Source: Oreohelix idahoensis (lineage: Eukaryota; Mollusca; Gastropoda; Stylommatophora; Oreohelicidae). Taken from it: a stretch of 64,000 bases of DNA. Positions 34,559 through 44,790 of the stretch are shown one piece after another. The notes under the pieces were generated by a model, which did no database searches, was not told where the DNA came from, and saw only the letters and a list, made by a program, of their open reading frames with translations. The stretch covers positions 282,185 through 346,184 of the forward strand of contig JAMPIV010000286.1 of assembly GCA_024509875.1 (NCBI GenBank). The letters run 5' to 3'. Position numbers and translations under genes: made by a program. Within the stretch, counting starts at the first letter, position 1. Each line of letters begins with the position of its first letter.

Positions 34559-35874
34559 CATCATCATCATCATCATGTGACGTATTCTTTCCAGAACGTT
34601 GTCTCCATTACAGTTGCTCTGAACGCATCACGATTCTGGGCAAGTCGACCTGCATCAGCCAAAGACAAGTTCAGACTCTCTGTGATGTCCTGGGTCCACC
34701 GTCGTCTAGGTCGACCCCTTCCCCTTTTTCCAGGGACCATGCCTTCCATCACGGTTTTTTCCAGACTATTATGTCTTTTTATATGACCGAAAAATTTCAC
34801 CTTCCTTATTGCGATGGTATTTAGGAGCCAATGTTCCTGTACGTTTAGTGAGTGCAGTACTTCTCTGTTGGTCTTTTTTTCTGTCCAGGGTATTCTCAAC
34901 ATCCTTCTGTAGCATTTCATTTCGAATGATGTAATCTTTTTTGCAACCGTTTTACTGAGTGTCCAAGTCTCGCAGCCGTATGTTGCTACTGGGAATATAC
35001 ATGCTCTGATCAGTTGTAACATTGTTTCTTTGCTTGTGCCTTGCCATAGGTTTTTCATCTGTATTAGTTTATGTGAAGCAATTGCAAGTCTTCTTTTAAT
35101 TTCTACTGCACAGTCGCCAGAGCTGTTGATGATTGATCCTAAGTATTCGAATTCATTAACACTTTCCAGTTCTTCGTTATCAATTTCAATTTCTGGATTG
35201 GTCTTTACTTTGTCTGTTGTCAGTACTTTGGTCTTCTTGGTGTTTAGGTATAGATTCTGGGCCTCGCTGTGTTTTTTGGTGGACAGAATTAATTGTCCAA
35301 GTCCTTCTGGGTTGGTCGATAGGAGGACTGTGTCGTCAGCATATCTGATTTCCGGGATCTGGTACCCGCCGATGTTAAATGAGTCAAACTCTGTGTGTTC
35401 TTGGTCATCTCTTACGTTTCTCATGATATTCTCTGCATAAATGTTAAACAGGTAAGGGGAAAGGGTACAGCCTTGTCTTACTCCTTTCTGTACTTCAAAC
35501 CATTCTGATGTTTCCCCCTCTATTCTTACGGCTGCCTGTTGTTCTTGGTACAGCAGTGCGATGAGTTGTATAAGGTGGTTTGGAAATCCCATATTTTTCA
35601 TAATAGCCCATACCTGATGTTGTACACAATCGAAAGCTTTGGTGTAATCAATGAAACAAGTATGTAGGTCAACGTTGAATTCTCTACACTTTTCTATGAT
35701 GATCCTCATGTTGAATATATGATTTCTAGTGCCTCTACCTGGTCGAAAACCCGCCTGTACTTCGTTTATTTCTGTTTCTAGCTTTTGTTGCATCCTTTTC
35801 ATTATGATTTGTAATAGTATTTTGCTGGCATGGCTTATAAGAGCTATAGTTCTGTAGTTTGTGCACAGTTTCAG
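34559..35874 (-). mobile_element. RTE-like LINE, copy 2 (5'-truncated), head-to-tail with copy 1
   Basis: Same family and orientation as 33105-34547. Its tail of six CAT triplets (34559-34576) lies directly against the AT tract at the 5' end of copy 1. Identity with copy 1 ends at 35874, where the Helentron-like element begins, so this copy is truncated there. The stop codon lies within the first repeats of the tail, so there is almost no 3' UTR, as is common in RTE elements. Confidence 0.87.
34573..35874 (-). pseudogene. RTE-like reverse transcriptase, copy 2, active site kept
   Basis: The frame runs from the truncation point (first Met at 35802) to a TGA at 34573. Motifs in order: AGFRPGRGTRNHIF, FIDYTKAFDCVQH, KGVRQGCTLSPYLFNIYAEN, IRYADDTVLLS (catalytic YADD), EFEYLGSIINSSGDCAVEIK, YGCETWTLSK, and the basic GRGRPRRRWTQDI C-terminus. 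Both polymerase Asp blocks survive. The endonuclease and the first part of the reverse transcriptase are missing, so the element cannot move by itself. Relative to copy 1, one residue is missing after CVQHQ. Confidence 0.9.
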
Positions 35875-36129
35875 ATATATATAAATAAAATGAAGTTGGT
35901 CTACGTGTCTGTTACCTCATAACTAGAGAACGGCTCAACCCATCTTGATGCGGTTTTCTCCAGCGTATCGGACATTTCTCCGGGAAGGCCATAGGCTATA
36001 CGTCTTCAAGATACGAAGTGAGAAAGCTGGGCAGTGAATTTTTCTTCACTCCATTTATTCCTATGTCAAGGGACTTCATTGATTCTTATCTCAAGTTACA
36101 AGGGACGTAACTTACAAACGACTTGTCAT

Positions 36130-37010
36130 AATTTTTATCCTTTTTCGTTAAATTTAGAAAAAGTGCGTTGCTTTCTGTTGTGTACGTTTTTTTAAACCAG
36201 GGTTTTTGAGAATGAAACTTTAAATAATCCTCAGCTATGTAAAGCTGCTAATTAAATTTACAGTGCGTAGCCTTGTGTTATAACATTTTGTAAATCATGA
36301 TCCTTGACAAGAGAAAAGTTTTATTAATTCTCAGCGATGTTTGTCCCAGAAGATTAGTGTGTGTGTTCTACAAGATTCCTGAACTCCATTCCTTTTTAAG
36401 GCAAGCTGCTATTTTTTGCCTCAAACAAAGAACATGTGTAAATTCAAACGGAATGTGAATAAAGGAGGGGGGAAATCCTACCCACCTGCTAATTACGAAA
36501 GAGTTTTGTAAATCAGTCTGTGCGAGGAAGTAAAAGTTTATCTACACATTTGTTCATTGTGTAATTCCTGTGTATGTGTGCGTGTTTGTAAATCTGTTAC
36601 TTAAATTTACAGTGCGATGCTTTCTGTTTTGAAAATTGTGTAAGTCACGATCCCTGACAAGAAAAGTTTTATTAATTGTCAGCTATGTTCATGCTACAAG
36701 ATGTGTTTATCTTCTAGAACATTCCTGAACTCCATTCATTCTTATCAAGGGACGTAAAAAAACGGTTAACGGCCTTACTTTAAAAACTTTACAAGTCATA
36801 AATTTTATCCTTTTTGGTTAAATTTAGAAAAAGTGCGTCGCTTTCTACTATGTAAGTTTTCTAAACCAAGATTCCTGATAAGGAAACTTGGAATAATACT
36901 CAGCTACGTAAAAATTTTTACTGAAATTTACAGTTCCGTGCTTTCTGTTATGCAAATTTTGTAAAGCAGGATTCCTGACAACAAAAAGTTTGATTAATTC
37001 GCACCTACTT
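36130..37010. repeat. Degenerate ~120-bp tandem repeats in the Helentron
   Basis: About five diverged units share the blocks tttacagtgcg, gctttctgtt, the tttgtaaatcatgatccttgac stretch and ttaattctcagc in the same order, at roughly 36130, 36240, 36590, 36800 and 36925. Such tandem blocks are common near the 5' ends of Helentron-type elements. Confidence 0.6.
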
Positions 37011-37389
37011 AGAGCTGTTAGTACCAATTTCGTCTACACAGAAACCGTCATGTTAATTATTTGTGCTACAATTTCCGTATGTTCAAGAACATTTGTGTAT
37101 GTTCTGACACAATAATTGGTTAGCGATTAATTTCGATATGCCGAAAAGGCAAGTAGCTTTAGTTTTTTTTTTTTTTTTTCAATTATATTGTGCTGGTGAA
37201 TATTAGCTACTGTATCTACCTACATAATAATTTTCACAGTTCATTATTAAGTTTATTTACCACATTAATATCTTCACTACTTAATTATTTTCAATTTTCC
37301 TTTCATTTCTTTGTTACATTTTTGTGTTTAATTATATCGTAGACACGATTTGTGTGCCTCTTTTAAAAACACTTAGGTGTTTATTGGTT

Positions 37390-37399
<10 letters not shown>

Positions 37400-37420
<21 letters not shown>

Positions 37421-37435
37421 GGGGGGGGGGGGGGG
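37400..37435. repeat. G20-T-G15 tract
   Basis: Twenty G, one T, fifteen G, preceded by a T run: a strong potential G-quadruplex on the + strand within the Helentron. Exact length is doubtful. Confidence 0.9.
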
Positions 37436-37602
37436 ATTTCGGGGTCATTTTTAGGCATTATAATCCCTTCTCGAAAATAATAGGTTTCCTTTTCTTCGTT
37501 TTTTTTTTTTTTTTCACACATAGGTGTATTTATTCTTAGTTCGGTACTTTAATTTCATTTTTGCTTCACATCGTCCAACAGAACTTCATCACTTGCGAGA
37601 CT

Positions 37603-37905
37603 TAGCGGCAGAGCAAAGAGAATCAGAAGGGAAGCCGAAACGAGCACAGAAAGGGATGACCGCCTCTTAAGAGATCGTCAGCGTCACGTTACAAAGAGGG
37701 CGTCTGAGACCCCTGCAGAAAGACAGGATCGTCTATCTCAAGATACAACGCGCCATATTATCCAAAGAGATGCTCAGTCTTCTCCTAGGAGATCGGCCAG
37801 CCTGCAGCACGATCGGTTACGCCACACAGACTTGACGATTGAAACAGTGCTTCCTCCAAACACTAATGTAGTTCAGGTTGTCCATCCACTCAAACTCTCT
37901 GGTTA
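37603..37905 (+). pseudogene. Helitron protein N-terminal repeats, broken
   Basis: A frame of about 100 residues without an ATG, rich in Arg, Ser, Glu and Gln, with repeated SETPAERQDRL-like segments. Helitron proteins often carry such R-x-S-E-T-x-x-x-R repeats at the N-terminus. A stop ends it at about 37905, and the next conserved part, a Cys-rich segment ending CCQHGNVKLEEL, resumes in another frame near 37980. Confidence 0.6.
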
Positions 37906-37979
37906 AAGAAAGAGCGTTCTGCTCCACGTTATGACCCTCATATAAATTACTGCAATGATCAGTCTGTAATTCTAGGTCC

Positions 37980-39008
37980 TTTCCACAAAATGTGCAACAT
38001 GTGATCAGCACTTAAATGGAAACACGAGCCAAAAGGCATTTGTTGCCAACACGGTAACGTTAAATTGGAAGAACTTCAAGCACCGCCGGAACCGCTGTTG
38101 TCGTTGTTGACTGGCCAACATCCTCTGTCCAAAGAATTTCTAGGAAACATCCGCAGCTACAATAATGCGTTCCAAATGACGTCCTTTGGAGCCAAGGTAG
38201 TGTCTGAAATAGGTTATATGCCGACGTTCAAAGTTCAAGGGCAGGTATATCATTTGCTTGGTAGCTTACTTCCCAACGAAAGATATGACCCTAAATTTCT
38301 TCAAATATATTTTATCGCTGATCATGTGTCTCAGGCTTCTTCACGTTGTAACAACTTTCAAAATCTGAAATTGGAAGTGATTTCTGTTTTGCAAGACATG
38401 TTACATCGCACCAATAAATATATTTTATCATTTAAAACAGCCTTAGAAAATGTTCCATCCAATGTCGAGGACTTCCGTCTAATTATCCATGCAGACAGGC
38501 GACCGGATGGTGAACATCGGGGCAGGTATAATGCCCCAACCACTAATGAGGTAGCTATTTTAACTGAAGGCCAACACTTTGAACGAAGGGACATAGTTTT
38601 TTGCACGTACGTGATAACTGTATATATAGAGTATCTGAAACCCATAGAACTAATGACGTTCTACAATACCCATTAATGCTGTGCCGTGGTGAAGATGGGT
38701 ATTACATTTCTATACCTCAAGTCAATCCACAGACTGGAGAAAAACTTCCTAATAAGACAGTGTCGTGTATGAATTTCTATTCATATCGAATGATGGTTCG
38801 CGAGGGTCATTTCAACACTTTACACAGATTTAAGGCGCTTCTCAATCAGTTATGGGTTGCCCAATATGCCAAAATTGAAACTGAGCATTTAGCTTATTTA
38901 CGATCACACCAACATCAATTGAGAGCTGATAGCTATATCAACTTACAGGATGCGTTGCGAGAGCGGTTTTCTCCAGCTTCTGAGACATTCATCTGGGAAA
39001 GGCTATAA
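37980..39008 (+). pseudogene. Helitron N-terminal (Rep-preceding) domain, frameshifted
   Basis: Two frames (to 38604, then 38601-39008) give a conserved Helitron segment: CCQHGNVKL, PLSKEFLGNIRSYNNAFQMT, PTFKVQGQVYHLLGSLLP, then RVSETHRTND, DVLQYPL, GEDGYY and MNFYSYRMMVRE, ending near YAKIETEHLAYLR. The break at about 38600 is a single frame change. The copy stops before the HUH nuclease motif, the catalytic tyrosines and the helicase, so it keeps no catalytic residue of rolling-circle transposition. The product should be read as a relic. A stop at 39006-39008 is followed by unrelated AT-rich DNA. Confidence 0.85.
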
Positions 39009-39402
39009 AATGTACTTGCCATGTATTTCATTTTGTAAAATGTACATGATTTTGTAAATCGCAAAAAAAATTCAAATAACAGTTTTAAGAAAACAACAAA
39101 TATGGTTTTCCTGTTTTGACAGTATTTTCCAACCCTCTTTTTCAAATAAATCTCTTCCTAATTGTCCTATTACTGTCTTCCTTTCAAGTTCCTTCAATAT
39201 TTCTTTCACTTCTGGTTTCTTGCTACAGGATCCCTGACAAGTGCCAGAACATTTGTGTATGGTCTAGAAGATTCCTCAACTCCATTCATTCTTAAGGCGA
39301 TGTTTTAGCAATAGAATCACACCTCAATGCAATAGTAAAATTTAAAAATGTACTAGCCAATCAAAACCAAACAAAAGGTTAAACCTTCCTAAAACGATTC
39401 GC

Positions 39403-39715
39403 GGGACCCAAAGATGCAGCAATAGTGAATGCAGTCAGCGACCCATAGCTTGACTGCTTGCATCAGGACCAGCGAGCCAGAGCTGGTCAAGACCGTACTC
39501 CACCTCCACGTGGTGGTCCTGGAAACAGTTTGCAGCAGTGCCGTCTGGCTGAGCGAGTACGGATCGCAATGGGAAGGCAAACCCGGTCCCTAAAAAAATG
39601 CCGTGCTGAAGTCGGATGTGCCGACCGAAAGGTGCAGATATCACAGCTTAGGCGTAAACAGACACAACGCAACCACCGTCCTTTTCAGGACGAACGAGGA
39701 AGAAGAAAAAGAAGA
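39403..39715 (+). mobile_element. Unidentified 313-bp insertion with GAA-rich tail and TSD
   Basis: Flanked by perfect AAAACGATTCGC copies (39391-39402 and 39716-39727) and ending in a gaagaagaaaaagaag tail, the mark of LINE or SINE retroposition into the Helentron. The body begins gggacccaaagatgcagc. I see no A or B box and no reverse transcriptase motif, so a LINE 3' end is more likely than a SINE. The short forward frames here are not recognised. Confidence 0.75.
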
Positions 39716-39790
39716 AAAACGATTCGCACCAAACCCAACTTGCATCCATTTTGACATGGACCCTGGCAACGTCGGGTACTTACAGCTAGT

Positions 39791-40914
39791 ATATATATAT
39801 ATATAAAATGAGAATTATTCTGAGTGTATAAATTATTACTATATACTTTTTATGGCGCTTTTAACCAAATCTAAACTTTTAAAACTCGATTTATACATTT
39901 TTACTTGTTTTCTTCAGACTGCAATTTACTCCTGGTCTGGCTAACCAATGAACCACTTCAAATTGTACTTAATGCTTTGCTTGACTGGTCGAATTCATAT
40001 CAGACAAACAAGAAAAACATTTATTCTGTACCTCACAACCAGGATGTTATATTTCTTCTGATATGTGTGGCAAGGGGACGTGTTATTTTATCAGCAACGC
40101 ACCACAATCGGAGGTCAGATGAAAGTGCACGACGTGACGAAATGCGGGAAGATAATGGGAAGACAGCACATTATTTTTGTGGTTGATTTGCGTGTGGTAA
40201 ACGAATCTGAGATGTGGGGTGAGTGGACTGATCCAAATTAAAGTACAAGAGTGTATAAGTGATACATACACAAGAAACAAATACACACAGACAGAGAGAC
40301 GCAGATACTACTGAAAAACAGAAAGAAATATGGAAGAGCAAGTTGGAGATAGCAGGAGACTGCTCCGATTGTGTGTCATAACAACAAAGACTGAGAAAAG
40401 TAATAAAAAAAAATACAGCGCAGAAGAAGATATATGGATGCAGCTACAGATGAGATTGATAATAAAGAAAGACAAGAGTGTGGGAAAAGAACATGGGAAG
40501 ATGAAACATGGAGTAAAAAGGATAAAAAAACTAGGCTCGACGCAACTTCTCCCTCGCGTGTTCTTTTCAACATTGTCTAATTTCTTTTTCTCCTCTTATT
40601 CCATACGTTGTTTTCTTTTCAAGTTCACATTCCAACACTGTCTTTTTTTTTTTTTTTTTTCTCGTACAACATGTCTCGTCTTTTCATAGAAACTTTTTAA
40701 GGCTCTGTCTGGCTGCACGGCCGGCGCTTGGCTATATGCGAGGTCTGCAAGGCAGGGGGCGCCGACGGCTAGGGGCGCCAAATTCAAAAGGGCACCTCCA
40801 GCATTCAGTATTTTGTATTAGTTAGTTAATCACAGAAAAATGTTACAAGTTGTTGCTGTGAACAAAACATTTACATGACTTTTTTTATTTTCAGATCCTT
40901 ATTAAAACGAATCA
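39791..40914. other. No gene recognised; possible hAT left end
   Basis: AT-rich. At about 40753, caggggg followed by cgccgacgg resembles the left terminal repeat of some hAT elements, which would fit the transposase remnant just downstream. No matching right end was found. A T run lies near 40640-40660. Confidence 0.4.
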
Positions 40915-41469
40915 CCACAATTGCCCAAGACAAATTTCGCATTAACTCCTTTTTACACAGTTTTGGACGTAGTTTCAACTTCTCTTGATGAACGGTTCAA
41001 TCAATTGGAACTATACAATAACAAGTCTGAATTTTTGTTTCATAACATCTTTCTGAGAAAAACGAGGAGGAAATTCGTTCATTTAACAGATGGTTAAAAG
41101 AGAGATTTAAATGGTTTATAATTATTTGAGGTGCTCTTAGCTTTTAAAGTTTTATTTCAATCGGAATTGAGTCAGTTCATTAACCCATATGAAACTCTAA
41201 AGTTTATTCACGCAAATCACCTTACTTTCCCGAACATGACCATTGCGTTACGGATCTCGCTTACACTTCCAGTAAGTGTAACTGATGGTGAAAGATCATT
41301 TTCTCGATTGAAATTAATCAAAAATTATTTTAAATCAACTATTGCCCAAGAAAGACTAGTAAACCTGGCCCTGATTGCAATCGAAAATGATGTCTGTACG
41401 AAATTGGACATCACTGATTTAATTTTTAAATTTGCAAACATGAAAGCCCATAAAGTAAAACTGTTGTAA
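40915..41469 (+). pseudogene. hAT transposase C-terminal remnant
   Basis: The clear part (about 41150-41469) is the hAT dimerisation region, with FPNMTIALRISLTLPVSV, DGERSFSRLKLIKNYFKST and ERLVNLALIAIEND, followed by a stop. It is close to the ZMYM1-like hAT group by motif. Upstream, weak matches such as SLDERFNQLELYNN are interrupted by stops and frame changes, so the DDE core is gone. The open frame begins at GTG and has no proper start. The remnant ends about 25 bp before the TGTGACGG repeat at 41493. Confidence 0.85.
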
Positions 41470-41492
41470 GACGTTGTTCACAAATACGTCGC

Positions 41493-41972
41493 TGTGACGG
41501 TTTTGCCTCCCCTGCTTTGCAGTAGTGGTCCAACAGTGGCCAAAACTCAAGAGTATCTAATATGGGCTTCAAAGGTGTCTACCTTTGCACAAGATTACTC
41601 TTGGCAGATTTGTAAATAGAAGGGTAATGATGGATCTATCTCAATGGAGTTTTCACTAGATATTCAGATAAGCGAAAACAATGCTGCATTGGGTGAGCGC
41701 GTTAATTCTAGACTCTGCCGACAACTTATGTGAAGAACTAAGCACTGATCAATCTTAGCTCGTTTAAGTCCCCACCTCTGATTTTACTCTGGAATTCTTA
41801 TTATTCTGATATTAGCTCGTTTAGAGAGTGTAGTAAATTGACTGAGACCTGTACATCGAAGTTAAATTTGTAAATTTACAAATAACAAAATTTAATAATG
41901 TTTTAACAGTTTGAAAAATAATAATAATTTTACTATGAAAAAAAGTTAACTTTTGGCTAATTTATTTGGAAT
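41493..41972 (+). repeat. 5' fragment of the 2.5-kb TG...CA family
   Basis: It starts TGTGACGG and follows the first ~500 bp of the element at 7781: shared block around cctcccctgctttgcagtag, then the cacaagattactcttg stretch, then the acaaatttaata-type region. The rest is replaced by the LTR of the next retrotransposon. Confidence 0.75.
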
Positions 41973-43370
41973 TATGGTTATTGAAAAAAAATATGGGAAA
42001 AATATAGTTCTTTCTCATGCATCCATCTGTGTATGAAAATGCTGTTTATTGTAAAAGCGAGATAATCCATGTTTGATTCACACTTTTGATTATAGGAGTA
42101 ATCGGTCTGGATATCGATCCAGCGCAAGAATAGTACGCTTGCGTTTGTACTTAATTTTAGGGCCAGAAAATATATTAATTTGCTTATTGTGTTTATGGCC
42201 TGAATTCATATGTATTACATATTATTAGTACAAGTAGAATCAGTCCTATATTGTATATTTTGGATGGGTATGAGGGACTAGATTCTTGTTAGCGGAAGTA
42301 TGAGTTGTCTTAACAAGTCGTGATGAGTTCCGATGTACTGCTAAGAATGGCGGGGTACGTTTTTCAAGAGCTGGTCCCTTCGTCAAGAAAAAATGTCTTA
42401 CGAAGTGGTTTTTTCTTCTGGAGGAGATAGTGTCTCTACGATAGTTTGTGTTAGAGACTCTCCTTATGTCAGTATATAGATGATTCGGACTCCAGGTAAA
42501 CCCAGCTCGTATTTTTGATGATCTCTCGTCGGTTAGGCCTAGCTTGACTTTTGGGTGCTTCGATATGCTAGTGTCGTGTTTTGTATCGACGAAGATGACA
42601 GATTTTCCTGCAGCGGTTATGGCTACGTGAACTAACCTGATCACCGTAGTGCTGCATGGAACCATTCATGAAATCCTTTATATATCCATTGTAAATTAAC
42701 TTTGGCTGATATTCTTCCTATGAATGAGTGAACGACAACTCAGGAAGGTAGCCATGTTGGATTTCGGTCATCGTCTGTTTTGATCACTGCCAAGAGAACA
42801 GATTATTTATCTTATTATCGGACAGTGACAGAGAGATCTCAATCCTGCTAGAAACCCCCTTTTCGTGGTTTCATAAGATGATGTATCATGACATTGAACT
42901 TTGATGTACTACCCATTATTTCTGCATGTGTCATGACTTCAGATCTGCTATGTATACCTACAAATTGTTATGTCAACAAAGCCTGATGTACTCGTATGTC
43001 CCAGTGTGTACGTCTGAATAAATTGAGTAAACTAAGATTCCAGCAGTCTGCATTGGTGCCTTGTAGACACATGTGTATGAGTGATTATATTGGTCAGCAC
43101 ACGAACAGTACACCATTCGCGGTAATCACACTCTACACTACTACTTCATACATACACCATCCTGCGTCGGCTGAAGTGACCAAGTTTAGGGCCTGCTTCC
43201 CCTGGAGCCTTTGCCTTCCCTAACTCAGGACTAGGGTGAGTTACCCATTTACAGCTGGGTAGACTGGAGCATGCCTGATCTCAACAACACACCACTCTTC
43301 CTTACAGAGCAGACAGACTGATACTTTACAGTGGTGTACTACAGGTGTAGTAAGAAATAACGTCTTTACA
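41973..43370 (+). repeat. LTR-2 5' LTR (left end uncertain)
   Basis: Aligns with 50376-51767 and ends in TTTACA. The junction at the left is untidy: two short insertions relative to the 3' LTR lie in its first 40 bp. Just after it, TGGCGAGCCAGATTCC at 43372 is the likely primer-binding site. Confidence 0.85.
43173..43285 (-). repeat. SINE-like segment within the LTR-2 5' LTR
   Basis: Read on the minus strand it matches the body of the SINE at 14949: catgctccagtctacccagc, then tgtaaatgggta, then a diverged tail ending near cttggtcact. The tRNA-like head is absent. The same segment lies in the 3' LTR (51569-51682). Confidence 0.8.
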
Positions 43371-44334
43371 GTGGCGAGCCAGATTCCTGGGTCCAGCTTA
43401 CGCAGTTTTGTGTTGAGAATCACAGTTTACAGCTGAAAGAACATTTGTTTGAACACATCAACACCAGTAGGACAGCTTGACCTGTATTACCGATAGGATG
43501 CTGTATCTAGGTCAGCACTTGTTGACAGTTTTTCGCTGTACAGACAGTATTACACAGGACAGTGGTATCAAGTGTAGAAAATATCTGGAGCAATATTGTT
43601 GACATTTCTCAACGTACAGAAGAATCGCAGTGTTGCTGAATAAAGTGCATAGTTCATCGTGGGATCTTCATATGCTCAACAGAGAAAAAATTGACAGTGT
43701 AATAGTTTAAACTTAAATCTATTACTGAATAAAGTGGCAAGTTAGTATTATTTAAATAAACTGTGCCTACTTTACAACACTATACTGGCAACACATTCCA
43801 TTCATGACATAAAATGATATTGTATGCTATATGCTATTTATGCTTACATGTTATTTGTTGTGTATTAAATTAGTTTATATTCTGTGTGACTAGAACAGGA
43901 AATACCGAGTAATATTGGTCTTGTTCTGGCGTTCGATAGGGAGCAATTTCTTAATTGAAATTTGCTTGCAACATAGTTTGCAAATATTTGGTTAGTTGTG
44001 ACGACTGTTTCATATTTGTATTTGTAACATTTTTTTTGTGTTCCTTAGTTTTGTTTGATTTGTTTGTATAATTGTAGGTCTCATCTTTCCTTTCATTTCA
44101 GTTTTTTACACCCTTATGTTTATACACTGTAGCGTTATTTGTCTTGTTATCTTATGGCAGTTATCATCACAGGTTCTGTGATCATTTTTTTCATTTCCCC
44201 TATTTAATTTAATTTGATCTCTGCAAATGTTTTCAGATTGTCTTTTCTTGTTTGTCATTTGTAATGTCTGTAGTTGACATATGACGTATAGTGGTATACA
44301 CTGATAGTATAGTACAGATCAGTACTTTCTGATT
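43371..44334 (+). other. LTR-2 leader, no gene
   Basis: Untranslated leader between the LTR and the tandem repeats. It starts with the primer-site candidate; no frame with a domain is seen. Confidence 0.6.
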
Positions 44335-44680
44335 GTTATTGGAAAAGGGAAATATTTTTTTTCCACAGGTACTCAAGTGATCTTTGATTACATTGAGGTA
44401 TACAAGACCTTTGTAAGGCTTGTCTCCCAAAGTTATTGGAAAAGGGAAATATTTTTTTTTCCACAGGTACTCAAGTGATCTTTGATTACATTGAGATATA
44501 CAAGACCTTTGTAAGGCTTGTCTCCCAAAGTTATTGGTAAAGGGAAATATTTTTTTTCCACAGGTACTCAAGTGATCTTTGATTACAGTGAGGTATACAA
44601 GACCTTTGTAAGGCTTGTCCCCACAGTATTTGAGATACAATTATTGTTGTCCACAGGTACTCAAGTTATCATTGGTTATT
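44335..44680 (+). repeat. Three and a half ~97-bp tandem repeats in the LTR-2 leader
   Basis: Units start at 44335, 44432 and 44530, with a partial fourth near 44638. Each holds a T-rich run followed by ccacag then gtactcaag, that is, a splice-acceptor-like AG set directly against GT. They lie about 110 bp before the gag ATG. Confidence 0.9.
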
Positions 44681-44790
44681 GTAAACCATACAAGTTTGGA
44701 CTAAGACTAAGTCTAAGGTATAGACTTGTCTCCCATTAACAAAGAGAGTAATTTATTTACTTTTTCAGGTTTCTGATTTAAGAAGACAAT

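Larger units (their letters stand above)
35875..39790 (+). mobile_element. Helentron-like (Helitron group) element
   Basis: The left end, an AT run followed by aaaatgaagttggtctacg and a conserved block around aacggctcaaccc, and the right end, ggcaacgtcgggtact then acagctagt against an AT run, are typical of Helentron termini. Between them lie degenerate tandem repeats, broken pieces of a Helitron Rep-type protein and a later nested insertion. At 3.9 kb and without HUH or helicase motifs it is non-autonomous. End assignments rest on recognition of the terminal sequences. Confidence 0.8.

Noticed and set aside
35875..39790. Helentron inserted into RTE-like copy 2
   Set aside because: Sequence after 39790 does not continue the LINE, so copy 2 is truncated, not interrupted.
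44335..44680. CRISPR-like array from regularly spaced repeats
   Set aside because: The units are direct tandem copies without unique spacers, in a retrotransposon leader in animal DNA.
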